Assembly: GCF_033118175.1 (NCBI RefSeq)
Contig: NC_083681.1
Span: 15,704,001 to 15,768,000 of the forward strand
Source: Dama dama
Taxonomy: Eukaryota; Chordata; Mammalia; Artiodactyla; Cervidae
Direction of reading: 5' to 3'
Length of the DNA stretch: 64,000 nt
The notes below the pieces were generated by a model. It was not told the DNA's origin and did not search any database. It saw nothing but the letters and a program-made list of their open reading frames with translations. Made by a program: the position numbers and the translations under genes. Below are positions 10,330 through 23,666 of the stretch, one piece after another. Each line of letters opens with the position of its first letter. Position 1 is the first letter of the stretch.

Positions 10330-12140
10330 ACAGTGCTTTTTTAGATAAGTTACGAGGAAGACTTCCCTATATCAACAACACTGGAAGAGAGACGCAGATA
10401 AGTAAGGAAGTGAACTATGAGGAAGCACATTCCAGGCAGAGGAACCAGCAAGTGCAGATGGCCCGCTGTTAGAGCAGGCTTCTGTGTGAGCCTTGTGTGA
10501 GTTGTGTGTGTGTGTGTGTTCCTTGCGATAAGACTTGGGTGCCTAGCTTACTGTTTTAGATGCAGAAAATTCTGAGTGATTGAATTTATTCAAGATTTTG
10601 TCATTTATTAATCCATTTCACATTTTTACTGAAAGAAGCATTTCTAAAATGTGTTAGATAGAATATATCCTAAACTGAATTATGCAAAATCTGTTACACC
10701 ACACATATATGGTTCTGTGGTCAAATAAGTATAAGAAGTAAAGAGGAGTCATAATATTTAACCAGTATAACGTGGACATTGCTAAGTCTCACAGTAAAAA
10801 ACAAAACGCCTAATTCATTATTTTCTAATGTGTGTTTCTCCCATGGAATACACATTAATAAAGCACAAAACACTAGAATTCATAAAATTCAGTTTGGAAT
10901 ATGTCATTTCAGATTCCTTAATTTTCATATCCAGTACATATTTATTAAACTCCTAACATTTACCTGACTTTGTTTCATAATTTTATAGAATTAAACTAAA
11001 TTAAAATATGAACACCAGAATAGTGCAGTATCATTCAATCAATGACAGAAGACTCTAGATTTTCAACAGTCTCTTTCCTATGTTAATATAGTATATATCT
11101 TCACGGCTCTGTGCTGCCTAATTTTAATATATATCTAGTGATCTTCACACTATTAACAAAGCTGTCTGTTGGGATATTTGGTTGCTGTCAGGATTCGGAG
11201 CTAAAATATCAAGGACAGGTTTGTAAGCTTTGCTATAAACAAATAGCAGTTAAGAGAATAGAACGAAGGCTCGGAATGCCCAGTGAGAGTAAGTCCTACG
11301 TGGTAACATACATCCAGACTCCATGAATGAGCAGCCTTTGAACACAGCTCCCCCTGCTTCTGACTGTCTGTGTATTTTTGATCTCTTCCGCTTCACATGT
11401 CCTCTGTGAATTGCGCTAGATGACTTGTGATGGCCTTAAAACTCAGCAATCCTGGTATCATTCTGTGTTTCTTTGCTCCCTAATCTCTCCCTCCTTAAGT
11501 AAACATTTATTGGTTTTCCGTGGTCATCAGCCAGCGGCAGAGACATGTAATAAGGCTCAATTTGCAAACAGCCCTCACAGTTGTAACTGTCTGAGTGTTT
11601 TTGTCTCAAAATGCCTGTGTGTGTGTATGAGAGAAAGGGAACACTTGGACTCTTGGACTCTTGGATAAATTTAGCCAGAATTCTCATAGCCACTGGTAAA
11701 TTTTAAAAGGTGAAAAGAGCATTTATTCTTATTTTATGGTGGGTGCGGCACTTAGCTTTACAGGTTTAAACGCAGCAGGGAAACTGCAAAGCCAAAGGTT
11801 TTTCTGAGGCATTCGTTGCTGTGCAGAAAAACAAGCCAAAGTTTTGCTTGTTGGCAGAAACACCCCAGAATGCATCTGGTGATTGGTCTGAAAGTGAGTC
11901 CTGGCAAGAGCCCAGGGCCACTGGCTCATAAGTACAGCGCAGGAACCACCTAGGCGGCGTTTGGAATCAAATTTCCAAGGTAGATCATGGTCAAAACTGT
12001 CTGCTTTGCTTTCACGTGTCTACGGTGATGCCCTGTGTCTAAGACTGCGGACATCTGAACTGGGAGTAGGGGCTAGAGGGAGAGCACCTTCTGATGTCTG
12101 CCAGTGTCACGGGGTGTTTCAGTTTGGTTCACTAGGAAGC
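10330..12140. other. Intron sequence, nothing coding
   Basis: Has a (TG)n tract at 10503-10519 and AT-rich unassigned sequence at 10540-11110. Frames here are short and unrecognisable. Confidence 0.6.
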
Positions 12141-12350
12141 AACACTTCCCTGGTGGCTCAGTGGTAAAGGATCCACGTGCCAACGCAGGAGACGTGAGTT
12201 CGATCCCTGGCTTGGGAAGATCCCCTGGAGTAGGAAATGGTAGCCCACTCCAGTATTCTTGCCTGGGAAATCCCATGGGCAGAGGTGCCTGGCAGGCTAC
12301 AGTCCATGGGGTCGCCAAAGAGTCGGACACGATTTAGCAGCTAAAACCAC
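12141..12350 (+). mobile_element. Bov-tA SINE
   Basis: Complete, little-diverged head (cttccctggtggctcagtgg) and body, ending cacgatttagcagct. No convincing TSD was seen. Confidence 0.91.
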
Positions 12351-13055
12351 AAGGCGTCAGTGCACATGGACGTCAGCAACGGACAGTCATTTCTGGAGGA
12401 TTTGGGACACTGAGCATTATTTGGGGTGAACAATTTTCATGGTTTTGTATCATAAGCAGCTTGACTCCAGAGTCATTCCAAATGGAACCACTTGCTTAAA
12501 TCTCTAATTTTAAAGTTACATGATTCAACATATTTTCAAAAAAATTTTTGCAGCCAATTTTTTTTACAACTTTTAAAGCTGACTTTGCATTTACAGTTAT
12601 TAAAAAAAAAATTGGTTATCTTTTCAAACCTTGAGAAGTAGCTTCCCTAACCATCAGCCCTATTACTATCATCTAGTTTATAAGAAAGAGGTAAGGCTAA
12701 ACCCAAGATCACAGCGTACTCCTGTTATGTGCACCTAACACCTTGTCTTCCATGTGTGACCGTGGTGGTCACCAGGCCAGTCCCGGTGGCTGTGGGTCAG
12801 ATGGTTGTTGCATTCTTCACCATCATATTCCCGCACAGAACAGTGCTAAAAGGGTTTAAAATGGATGAATGATAAATCACTGCTCGTTCTGAGAGTAAAT
12901 AGAACTCTCCAGAGTGAGCAGAAAGAACTACTCCGGAACCACTTACAACCTCAGGCCACAAAAACAGGTTGTCAGAACCACAACAACCATCTTGTTTCAA
13001 TGGCTCCATCCTATAGACAGGATTATCTTAAACCCAGCTTTTCGTGATTGTCTAA
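12351..13055. other. Intron sequence, nothing recognised
   Basis: AT-rich in its first half (A and T runs near 12540-12610). No repeat or coding signal was recognised. Confidence 0.6.
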
Positions 13056-13064
13056 CTGTGTTTG

Positions 13065-16000
13065 GTCCACTGGAGAAGGGAATGGCAAACCACTTCAGTA
13101 TTCTTGCCCTGAGAACCCCATGAACAGTATGAAAAGGCAAAAAGATAGGACACTGAAAGATGAACTCCCCAGGTCGTAGGTGCCCAATATGCTACTGGAG
13201 ATCAGTGGAGAAATAACTCCAGAAAGAATGAAGAGACAGAGCCAAAGCAAAAACAACACCCAGTTGTGGATGTGACTGGTGATGGAAGCAAAGTCCGATG
13301 CTGTAAAGAGCAACATTGCATAGGAACCTGGAACGTTAGGTCCATAAATCAAGTCAAATCAAGTCAAATAGGAGATGGCAAGAGTGACATCAACATTTTA
13401 GGAATCAGTGAACTAAAATGGACTGGAATGGGTGAATTTAACTCTGATGACCATTATATCTACTACTGTGGGCAAGAATCCCTTAGAAGAAATGGAGTAG
13501 CCATCATGGTCAACAAAAGAGTCTGAAATGCAGTTCTTGGATACAATCTCCAAAGGACAGAATGATCTCTGTTCATTTCCAAGGCAAATCATTCAATATC
13601 ACAGTAATCCAAGCCTATGCCCCAACCAGTTATTCTGAAGAAGCTGAAGTTGAACAGTACTATGAAGACCTACAAAACCTTCTAGAACTAACACCCAAAA
13701 AAGATGTCCTTTTCATCATAGGGGACTGGAATGCAAAAGTAGGAAGTCATGAAACACCTGGAGTGACAGGCAAATTTGGCCATGGGGTACAAAATGAAGC
13801 AGGACAAAGGCTAATAGAGTTTTGCCAAGAGAACACACTGGTCATAGCAAACGCTCTCTTCCAACAACACAAGAGAAGACTCTATATATGGACATCACCA
13901 GATAGTCAATACCGAAATCAGATTGATTATATTCTTTGCAGTTAAAGATGGAGAAGCTCTATACAGTCAGCAAAAACAAGACCGGAAGCTGACTGTGGCT
14001 CAGATCATGAACTTCTTACTGCCAAATTCAGACTTAAATTGAAGAAAGTGGGGAAAACCACTTGACCATTCAGGTATGACCTAAATCAAATCCCTTACAA
14101 TTATACAGTGGAAGTGACAAATAGATTCAAGGGATTAGATCTGATAGACAGAGTGCCTGAAGAACTATGGATGGAGGTTCATGACATTGTACAGGAAACA
14201 GGGATCAAGACTATCCCCAAGGGAAAAAAAAATGCAAAAAGGCAGAATGGTTGCTTGAGGAGGCCTTACAAATAGCTGAGAAAAAAAGAGAAGCTAAAGG
14301 CAAAGGAGAAAAGGAAAGATATACCCATTTGAATGCAAAGTTCCAAAGAATAGCAAGGAGGGATAAGAAAGCCTCCCTCAGTGATCAGTGCAAAGAAAGA
14401 GAGGAAAACAATAGAATGGGAAAGACTAGAGATCTCTTCAAGAAAATTAGAGAGACCAAGGGAACATTTCATGCAAAGATGGGCACAATAAAGGACAGAA
14501 ATGGTAGGGACCTAGTAGAAGCAGAAGATATTAAGAAGAGGTGATAAGAATACACAGAAGAACTATACAAAAAGATCTTCATGACCCAAATAACCATGAT
14601 AGTGTGATCACTCACCTAGAGCCAGACATCCTGGAGTCTGAGGTCAAGTGGGCCTTAGGAAGCATCACTACAAACAAAGCTAGTGGAGGAGATGGAATTC
14701 CAGTTGAGCTATTTCAAATCCTAAAAGATGATGCTGTTACAGTGCTGCACTCAATATGCCAGCAAATTTGGAAAACTCAGCAGTGGCCACAGCACTGGAA
14801 AAGGTCAGTTTTCATTCCAATCTCAAAGAAAGGCAATGCCAAAGAACGTTCAAAGTAGCACACAGTTGCACTCATCTCACATGCTAGCAAAGTAATCCTC
14901 AAAATTCTCCAAGTCAGGCTTCAACAGTTAGTGAACCAAGAACTTCCAATCGTTCAAGCTGGATTGAGAAAAGGCAGAGGAACCAGAGATCAAATTGCCA
15001 ACATCCACTGGATCATCGAAAAAGCAAGAGAGTTCCAGAAAAACATCTGTTTTTGCTTTATTGACTGCACCAAAGCCTTTGACTGTGTGGATCACCACAA
15101 ACTGTGGAAAAGTCTTCAACCGATGGGAATACCAGACCACCTGACCTGCCTCCTGTGAAATCTGTGTGCAAGTCAAGAAGCAACAGTTAGAACCTGACAT
15201 GGAACAACAAACTGGTTCCAAATTGAGAAAGGGGTACATCAAGACTGTATATTGTCACTCTGCTTATTTAACTTATATGCAGAGTACATCATGTGAAATG
15301 CTGGGCTGGAAGAAGCACAAGCTGGAATCAAGACTGCAGGGAGAAATATCAATAACCTAAAATATACAGATGACACCACCCTTATGGCAGAAAGCAAAGA
15401 GGAACTAAAGAGCCTCTTGGTGAAAGTGAAAGAGGAGAGTGAGAAAGTTGGTTTAAAACTCAACATTCAAAAAACTAAGATGCCTTCCAGTCCTATCACT
15501 TCCAGGAAAATAGATGAAGAAACAATGAAAACAGTGACAGACTTTATTTTCTTGGGTTCCAAAATCACTGCAGGTGGTGACTGCAGCCATGAAATTAAAA
15601 CACGCTTGCTCCTTGAAAGAAAAGCTGTGACCAACCTAGACAGCATATTAAAAAGCAGAGACATTACTTTCCTGACAAAGGTCCATCTAGTCAAAGCTAT
15701 GGTTTTTCCAGTAGTCATGTAGGGATGTGAGAGTTGGACCATAAATAAAGCTGAGCACCGAGGAACTGATGCTTTTGAACTGTGGTGTTGGAGAATACTC
15801 TTGAGAGTCCCCTGGACTGAAAGGAGATCCAACCAGTCAATCATAACAGAAATCAATCCTGAATATTTATTGGAAGGACTGTTGCTGAAGCTGAAACTCC
15901 CAATACTTTGGCCACCTGATGCAAAGAACTGACTCATTGGAAAATACCCTGATGCTGGGAAAGATTGAAGGAAAGAGGGTGAGATCATTGGATGGCATCA

Positions 16001-16139
16001 CCGACAAGATGGACATGAGCTTGAGCAGACTCCCAGAGTTGGTGATGGACAGGGAAGCCTGACGTCCTCCAGTCCATGGGGAAGCAAATAGTTGGACACA
16101 ACTGAGCAACTGAAATGAATTGAACTGAGCTGAACTGAG
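13065..16139 (+). mobile_element. BovB (RTE-type) LINE, 5'-truncated, 3.1 kb
   Basis: A perfect 9-bp TSD CTGTGTTTG lies at 13056-13064 and 16140-16148. The insert begins at gtccactggagaaggg, upstream of the endonuclease, and ends in the BovB tail (gaactgagctgaactgag). It lacks the roughly 900-bp 5' region seen in the minus-strand copy at 25.7-29.7 kb. It is a non-LTR retrotransposon of the RTE clade, which in ruminants derives from ancient horizontal transfer. It is inactive because its reading frame is broken many times. Confidence 0.95.
13266..15985 (+). pseudogene. BovB ORF2 remnant: APE-type endonuclease plus reverse transcriptase
   Basis: Endonuclease pieces are at 13266-13526 (GTWNVRS near 13323) and 13562-13945 (GDWNAKVGS near 13722, IDYILCS near 13923). 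They are separated by a TGA at 13524. A linker rich in Lys/Arg/Glu lies at 14251-14544. Reverse-transcriptase pieces are at 14541-14858 (ASGGDGIPVELF), 14931-15158 (CFIDCTKAFDCVDH) and around 15363, where the catalytic YADD box reads YTDD (15363-15374). The C-terminal part runs from 15384. In-frame stops and frameshifts separate the pieces, so no full-length product is possible. Confidence 0.92.
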
Positions 16140-16148
16140 CTGTGTTTG

Positions 16149-16655
16149 ATATCATTCTGACAGGCTTAAATCACTCATTAGATGAAGGATTTTTGGTTTG
16201 TTACCTGCTGGCTTTACAATAGATTATGTAACTTGCCCAGGGTCTCATGATTGAAGTCAAGATTACAATGCAGGTCACCCTTTTCCAAGGTTGTTGGTCT
16301 CCATCTCATCTCTGTATGTGAGACAGTGCTTGATTTCAGGGAACAGAAATCTCCTCAACCTCTCTTGAATAAAAGATTTTCTGGATGGATACAATGAAGT
16401 GTTAGAGAACCCAATATTGGGAGGATACTGCGATTCAAGAAAATGAGAAAGTCACAGTAGCATCTCTATTATATTTCTCTCTAGACCTCATTGTCTCTTT
16501 CATTCTTAGGTCTTTGAGGATCTTAGTTTCTTTTGCCCACTAACTTCAGCCTGCAAGAGCTTTGGGTTACATTAATGCCAGTTCTTACACCAAAAGTCCA
16601 GGAACCAACAACAGACAGACTAAACCTATATGTGTTCTGTAGAATTCACATCCTT
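16149..16655. other. Intron sequence with MIR/L2-like wording
   Basis: 16160-16310 (acttgcccagggtctcatga, aagattacaatgcaggtca) resembles an old L2/MIR relic. The rest is unassigned. An A run follows at 16656-16672. Confidence 0.45.
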
Positions 16656-16702
16656 AAAAAAAAAAAAAAAAACTAGGAATTTGATTGACCTAGTCAAAGC
16701 AC

Positions 16703-16981
16703 CAGAGAAGGCAATGGCACCCCACTCCAGTACTCTTGCCTGGAAAATCCCATGGACGGAGGAGCCTGGTGGGCTACAGTCCATGGGGTCGCTAAGAGTC
16801 AGACACGACTGAGTGACTTCACTTTCACTTTTCACTTTCATGCACTGGAGAAGGAAATGGCAACCCACTCCAGTGTTCTTGCCTGGAAAATCCCAGGAAT
16901 GGGGGAGCCTGGTGGGCTGCCGTCTATGGGGTCGCACAGAGTCGGACATGACTGAAGCGACTTAGCAGCAGCAGCAGTAGG
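16703..16981 (+). mobile_element. Bov-A2 SINE
   Basis: Two Bov-A monomers without a tRNA head, joined by a cactttcacttttcactttc linker and ending in (AGC)n. TSD CAAAGCAC at 16695-16702 and 16982-16989. Confidence 0.94.
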
Positions 16982-16989
16982 CAAAGCAC

Positions 16990-19037
16990 ACTGTTCCAAA
17001 GGAAGGTGTTCCGAGAAAATAACGGGCATGCCTGAAACACATGCTCTTTTATTTAGGTATTCTATTTCAAATTTTGAAATTAAAATTTTAAATTACTGTT
17101 GCTTGGCTTCCAGTAGCTTTATTCTAGTCTAGTTCTGTTTATTTTCCACATGCCTCCCGCTGATGATAGTCAACCGACCCTTTCTTGACCTATTTCACTC
17201 TTATCTTGATTGCCTCCTTACAGACTAGCAAACAATTCTCAGAGTCCAATATTTTTTCTTTGTGGTTATTATGCAAATGCTTTTATTTAGTAGTCAAATT
17301 CCAACTCTACTTCCTCTAGGTAGCTTTCCATTTGGTCCCTTTCCATACACAGTGATGACGTGCATCTATTCTTAATTCCAGTCCCTTTGCCTATGAGAAG
17401 AGCTCAGGTCATATTGAAAAGCAGAGAACCTTTTTAAACTTTTAAACTGAAACTCCCAGACACCCCTATGTCCCCTTGTGACCTAGAGCATATATGGAAA
17501 GAACCATAGTTACAATGACTGGGGTCCAGAGCAAAACTAACGGGCTCTATATGTTAGATCAGACTTTGATTCTCTGATAGGCAACTAGACAAACATCTGA
17601 CTCCAATTCACAGTGGATGGTCTGAGGCCCGTGCTGAGGAATAGCACTTATCTTTTTCCTTAGACTATGCCTTTAAAATTTCACATCATACCTAAACTAT
17701 CATGATTACTCAATAACATATCAAAAATAATTTGAGGATAAGGAATTCTGGGCCAAACTTGAAATGTTACAGGACTTTTCTTATTACTTTTCTATTACCA
17801 CAAAGCTTTTTTGCATTAAGTGAGAAGGAGGTTTCTAGTAAGCTGATGGAGTCACTTTTAATTAAATGGTTTAATAAATAACAAATGTTTTTTTTATTAA
17901 TATTAAACTTTTAAACCAGAAGAAATTACATGCAAACACACACATCAAAGTATTTGACCAACTGCCCTAGCCGGCTGGCTGTGCTGTTTCAGAAGCAACG
18001 AACGAACAAGGAACTGGAGGTCTGATTCTGTGCTTCCTGGATCCAGTGTGTTAGTCATCAGATACACAGGGCATAAAACTCTGGCTTTACAAGTGTTCAT
18101 TATGTTATTAAACATCCTTATGAGACCAATTCCCCTTAGGCCACCTAAAGGACTAAGGTGTTTAGGATGCTGAGCTGTTTAACTATAATTATAACAATTC
18201 AAACCTTATAAAATGCATCAAATAAAATGGATTCACTGCTTCCACTTAATCTGATTTAAGAAAAATAGTTATAAGGAATATTGCTCTTTCCCAAAAGAGA
18301 TGAAAACTTCCGGGATTGGCCAACAGTAGGGGGAGATAAGAATAAAAGAGAAGAAAAGATTTGCCTTAAAACCTTTCATAAAGTGTTTTTATTTTCCTGC
18401 TTAACAAATGAAACCTTCATAGTCTTTGCTTCTGGGAACAGTTTCAAGCCTAAGAAACACAGTTGGACACGTGCAATGTTGCAGCCCATCCCCAGTTAGT
18501 CATTCCAGTTGGATTCAAATCGAGTATCTCCCTTCCAAGAGTTCTCCGAAAATGCTCATGATAAGAAATGAAACCTAGCCCTGCAGCCTGGAAGGCTGCA
18601 CCTTCACCCTCTGCCACCAGGTCTGCCAAGACATGTCTCAGGGTACACCCTGCTCTCCTCTTCTCATGAGTCCTTTCCCCAGAGCCCAGGTCTGCTCTCA
18701 ACAACCAGTTTCTCCTCTCCTGCCACCTCTTAACAAAAGCGTAAGCATAATCAGAATCCCTGGGAGTCTTTTTCATTCAATAATGACTAAAAAGCAGTTC
18801 TTGAGCATTGCAGCGCAGCAGGCCTAGGTCAAGACTGTATATGCACAACCCCTGTCTGCAAGGAGCTCACAGTCTTTGAAGGACTCATAGGCTTACAGGT
18901 TATTTATTTAGCATTTTTAATAGCACTCCTGCCAGGCATTTTAATAGGCAATCTGGTGGGTACAAGGAAGGCATGGTTCTTTATTGCCTGGAACTTGAAA
19001 TCTAGAGAAGATAAGACATGGAGGAAGAACTATAAGT
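16990..19037. other. Intron sequence, nothing recognised
   Basis: 2 kb, mostly AT-rich, with no repeat I can name and no coding signal. An old-repeat phrase (ttcttgagcattgcagcg, aaggagctcacagtct) occurs at 18790-18880. 17870-17920 has A/T runs. Confidence 0.6.
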
Positions 19038-19048
19038 TAAGGCAGTAT

Positions 19049-19202
19049 CGGGACTCCTGTGGTGGTCCAGGGACTATGACTCTGTGCTCCAATGCAGGGG
19101 GCCCAGGCTCATTCCCTTGGGAGGGAACCAGATCCCACATGCTGCAGCTGAGGCCTGGCACAGCCAAATAAATAAACAAAAATAAATATTAAAAAAAAAA
19201 GA
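19049..19202 (+). mobile_element. CHR-2-like tRNA SINE
   Basis: Head ggactcctgtggtggtccag, then gatcccacatgctgcag and an A-rich tail (aataaataaacaaaaataaa). Perfect 11-bp TSD TAAGGCAGTAT at 19038-19048 and 19203-19213. Confidence 0.93.
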
Positions 19203-19237
19203 TAAGGCAGTATAGCAGTAGGCACTGTAGAAGTGGT

Positions 19238-19443
19238 GCTGTCCTGCGCTTAGTCTTGTCCAGCTCTTTGGGACCCCATGGACTGCAGCCCGCCAGGCTC
19301 CTCTGTCCATGGGGATTCTCCAGGCAGTAATACTGGAGTGGGTTGCCATGGTCTCCTCCAGGGGATCTTCCCAACCCAGGGACTGAACCTTCGTATCCTG
19401 TGTCTCCTGCGCTGCAGGCGGATTCTTGACTCACCGAGCCAGA
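19238..19443 (-). mobile_element. Bov-tA SINE
   Basis: Full reverse copy. TSD GAAGTGGT at 19230-19237 and 19444-19451. It landed about 25 bp beyond the CHR-2-like copy. Confidence 0.92.
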
Positions 19444-19679
19444 GAAGTGGTAGCAGGTGTAATTGTCCCCATGTCCCCAGGTAATGTTTTGGAAGCCAGC
19501 TCAGATACAAAGTAAAGGTCAGGAGAGGAATTTGAATGAATTATGAGCTGCAGCCATCTTGGGAGGTTATAGTGATATATTCCTTGCCACTAAAGAAAAA
19601 GTTTTAAGAGCAAATGTTATATATATATTTTTTTATTTTAGAAAATAAAGCTATAGGCTATTTTGAAAGGGATTTCCCA

Positions 19680-20260
19680 TTTAAAAAAATATAGGTTTGT
19701 AATTTACATACTATAAAGTTCTCTTAAGTGCATAGTTTCCCAAATTTTAACAAATGCATAGCCATTTAACTATAACCAGAATCTATTAATAGAACGTTTC
19801 ATCACCCTAAAATTCCCGTGTTCTTTGTAATCCGATCCTTCCCCTACCTTCAGTCCTGGCAACCACTGATCTGTTTTCTAACCTTATAGTCTTTTTATAT
19901 AGAATGTCATATAAATGAAATCAGGTAATATGGAATCTTTTGCATCTGGCTTCTTTCCCTTAGTATCATGCATTTGAGATTCACTTAGTTGTATGTATGA
20001 ATAATTTTTCCTTTTTAGTGCTTAGTAGTATTGCACTGTATGAGTATATCAGTTTATTTAAACATTCACCAGCTAAGGGATATTTTGCTTCCCAATTTGG
20101 TATTTGTGGGAACCTAAATTTTTATTTCTCTTGGGTAAATACCTAGGACTGGGACTGTTGGATCAGGTGTTAAGTGTATGTTTTTAAAAGTCTGTCAAAC
20201 TGTTTTCCAAAGTGTTTGCAACCATTTTGCTTTCCTGACCTCAGTGTTGAAGGGTTCTAG
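19680..20260 (-). mobile_element. Old L1 3' fragment
   Basis: Plus-strand phrases (tatagaatgtcatataaatg, tggcttctttcccttagtat, taaatacctaggactgggac, tgttttccaaagtgtttgc) are the reverse of an L1M-type ORF2 end and 3' UTR. Diverged. Confidence 0.75.
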
Positions 20261-22305
20261 CTGGTCCATACTCTAGCCAGGACTTACCTTGGCTATGTTT
20301 AATTTGAGGAAATTTAAGGCCATGGGCTCACTTTTAGATGGAGAGATAGCATGTCCCTATCTTGGCCCACTGATGTACAGAGAACTAGATAATGTAACAC
20401 AGAAGTCAAGTAGCTGGTACATTAAACCCTTTACCTGTACCATATTATGCCATGTACTGTGGGCAAGTACCGAATGCGTAAAACTGGATCCTTTGATCCA
20501 GGGAATCTTTTAGTCTACATTTTGCCAAGATTTATTGTGAGAAAAACTTTTTAAGAACTGTTTGTTTTTAAATATGTAAAGGAATCCTCCTTTCTGGAAA
20601 TTAATAGTTCACCTTAGCATCTCAATGACTTTGAGACATTTTGTTGTAAATAAATTGTTTCAGTTTGGTTTAATTACAATTTCCCATAGATGTGGAGATG
20701 TTAATTATGTTTCCCATTTGGGTAGACAGTTGTCAGAGAAGCATTTATTGAATACTTCTATTCTCTTATTGTGGATTTATAATGTCCTTCCTCTCCATAT
20801 GACAGCCTTCCCTGTGTTTGTGAGTCTATTTCTAGACTCTATCCTATTCTGTTGGTCTTTTCATTTCTCCCAAAGCCAATTCACAGTGTTTAAATTACAA
20901 TGAAAAGTCATCATATACCTGCAAGAGTAATTCCCCCTATTTTATCTTTCTTTTTTTTTTTTTTTTTTTCAAAAATATGGTAGTTATTTTTGAACTTTTA
21001 TCATTCCACATGAATTTTAGAATGAGTCTATAAAAAAAAGTTCTTCCAAACATAATAATTTGTTACCTGTCGACCTACAAAATGAATAAAAATAAATGCT
21101 CTACTTGACATGAGATGGTGTCTCTAGATGTGACTTCTAAGCCCTTCTTTCAGCCCTTGAAATCTTTCATTCACCAAGCTTATAAGATGTCAACTGAACA
21201 TAGAAAGTGAGAGCTTTAAGCCAGTGAATGACTAATGGTGGGGATTTCCAGCCCACAGAGAGACAGGGTCAGAGGAGAAGATGGGAAAACAGATGAGGGG
21301 ATATGTGCTAACCTGGGCCATTTTTTCTTAGAGTTTTTCCTATTACTATCCTTGACCAATATCCAGTAATTGGAAAACTACATTATCTAGATACACTATC
21401 CTCTGTAAAGTTTGTTCATAGGAAAGAATAATTTTGTCTTAATTATGATTCATTTTAGAAAGTGAAAAAAAAAAATGTGGTCTCCCACATACATAGAGAA
21501 TCCCACTGAGATGGCAAACAGCTAGAAACCCGGATACTTTCTTTGGAAGACAGGCCAGTAGAATTTTTACATAATGAAAATCTCTCAGATCACAGTCCAT
21601 CCCTATCAGGGGAATAATACCAAACAAAATGAGATGAGTACCAGTTAAAAGGTAATTTCCTGGAATAGTCTCATGTGGAACAAATTGAAAATCCACAATC
21701 CTTCGAGAAAGATTTTTTTTTTCATTTCTTGATCTTCAAAAAATTGTTTCACTCCTCACTTCCCTAGCAGATGTTGCAAATTTCAGAAACAGGCGGGGAC
21801 TTTTGGACTGAAATGAAAAATTGAGCCACTTAAAAATGTAAAATTCAGATCAAAATGTTTAGAATATAGTAAGTGGGGCCTGAAAAGAGAATACCTCTGC
21901 TTGCAGGATTTCCTTTCCATGCTATTCAGATGCCATAAATCTGGCGAAGACCAGCGCCGCCCTGAACGTGATGAGTAACATTTTTATAACCTTTTTTTTT
22001 TTCAACAAAATGGCCCATGTGTTGGGAATATATGAAAACTGAATTCTACTATTGATGAGATCTGGCAAATTACTATGTGTCTAAGGAGGTACTGGTGGGA
22101 GGTACAATAAAGGATGCAATTCTATAAATTCTACACATGTGTCATGTTTTACTCTGCCTTTCAGTTTATCCTTTAATGGTAATTTAAATATAAGTAAAAA
22201 TAAAATGTGAAAACCAGAAGCAAAAGAATACCATTGTGTATATTTCCATAATAGTGTATGTTATCAATCCCTTTAGGACAACATTTAAGTTGTCATCACT
22301 CACAT
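20261..22305. other. Intron sequence, nothing coding
   Basis: AT-rich with a T19 run at 20951-20969. Part of 20600-20900 may be old L1. Otherwise unassigned. Confidence 0.55.
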
Positions 22306-22745
22306 CCTTTTTTTTAAAATTGAAGTATAGTTAATTTACAATGGTGTGTTAGTTTCAGGTTTATAGCATAGTGATTCATATATGGATATACATATAAGCA
22401 TATATATTCTTTTTCAGATTCCTTTTCCATATAGGTTATCACAAAATATTAAATAGAGTTCCTTGTGCTATACAGTAAGTCCTTGTTGTTTATCTATTTT
22501 ATATATATTAGTGTGTATATGTTAATCCCAAATTCCTAATTTACGCCTCACCCCTCACCTCTTCCTTTTGGTAACTGTATGCCTGTGAATTTGTTTCTAT
22601 TTTGTAAATAAGTTTATTTGTATCATTTTTTTAGATTCCATGTATAAATTATATCATATAATGCTTTTCTCTGCCCAGTTTACTTCACTTGGTATAATAA
22701 TCTCTAGGTCTAATCCATGTTGCTGCAAATGGCATTATTTTTTTC
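22306..22745 (-). mobile_element. L1 3' end, reverse
   Basis: Begins ttttttttaaaattgaagta and runs through gtgtgttagtttcaggttta, tccttgttgtttatctattt and ttgctgcaaatggcattatt, the 3' UTR and ORF2 end of a cetartiodactyl L1. Confidence 0.86.
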
Positions 22746-22874
22746 TTTTTTTTACCTTGCCTTTTCTTAGAATAAAAAATTCTTGTTTTTATTCTTTTGA
22801 CTACTTCCTAGATATCAGACTTTGCTTTTTAATTTTCTTTTTATAAGAAAAAACTTATCAAAAACATGGTCATT

Positions 22875-23270
22875 CATTTATTACTTTTACAAATATTTAC
22901 TGTGTGCCTATCATGTACTACTTTGTTGATCACTGAGAATATGGGAGTAAATGAGACAACCTTAGGCTCTCATGGAGTTTAAAGTTTACAGGAGATGATA
23001 GACAATTACGTCAATGGGGAAGAAAGCATGATGAGTGTAAAGGGGGACACTTTTTAGGGGACACTCTCAGGGGACCTGACCTAACCCTGAGATCAGCAAG
23101 GCCTCCCAGAGGAAGTGGTGTTTAACCTGACCCTTGAAGAATAAATAGGAATTGGCCGAGGACAATTGGTAAAATGTTTATAAGGGAGAATAGAGGAGCC
23201 TTTCAGGCAGAGAGAATCGTGGCTGTGCAAGTGGCAAGTGGAGCATAAATGTCTTGAGGAAGCAGATTAG
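22875..23270 (+). repeat. Ancient interspersed repeat, family uncertain
   Basis: Wording of the old 'aaatatttactgtgtgccta ... gaggaagtggtgtttaacctg ... ctttcaggcagagagaat' type. It is old and diverged and probably belongs to the same family as 6430-6700. Confidence 0.45.
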
Positions 23271-23389
23271 AATTAAAAAATATTTATATAAAAAAGTGTC
23301 TAATATTTAGCACAAGTGTACTCAAACTGTGGATGGTTCCCCTGCATTGGTTCAAATAATGTAGAGACATGCAGACAGCTAGACATTCT

Positions 23390-23666
23390 CAGGAGAAGGC
23401 AATGGCACCCCACTCCAGTACTCTTGCCTGGAAAATCCCACGGACGGAGGAGCCTGGTAGGCTGCAGTCCATGGGGTCGCACAGAGTCGGACACGACTGA
23501 GCGACTTCCCTTTCACTTTTCACTTTCAGGCATTGGAGAAGGAAATGGCAACCCACTCCAGTGTTCTTGCCTGGAGAATCCCAGGGACGGGGGAGCCTGG
23601 TGGGCTGCCGTCTGTGGGGTCACACAGGGTCGGACACGACTGAAGCGACTTAGCAGCAGCAGCAGC
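23390..23666 (+). mobile_element. Bov-A2 SINE
   Basis: The same two-monomer structure as the copy at 16.7 kb, by eye over 90% identical to it, ending in (AGC)5. TSD AGACATTCT / AGACGTTCT at 23381-23389 and 23667-23675. Confidence 0.94.

Noticed and set aside
13562..13945. A host endonuclease-like gene
   Set aside because: The motifs GDWNAKVG and IDYILCS and the surrounding TSD show it is part of a BovB retrotransposon.
16960..16980. CAG-repeat coding sequence (poly-Gln) near 16.97 and 23.65 kb
   Set aside because: The (AGC)n tracts are the 3' tails of Bov-A2 SINEs, not the glutamine-rich MAML2 exon.
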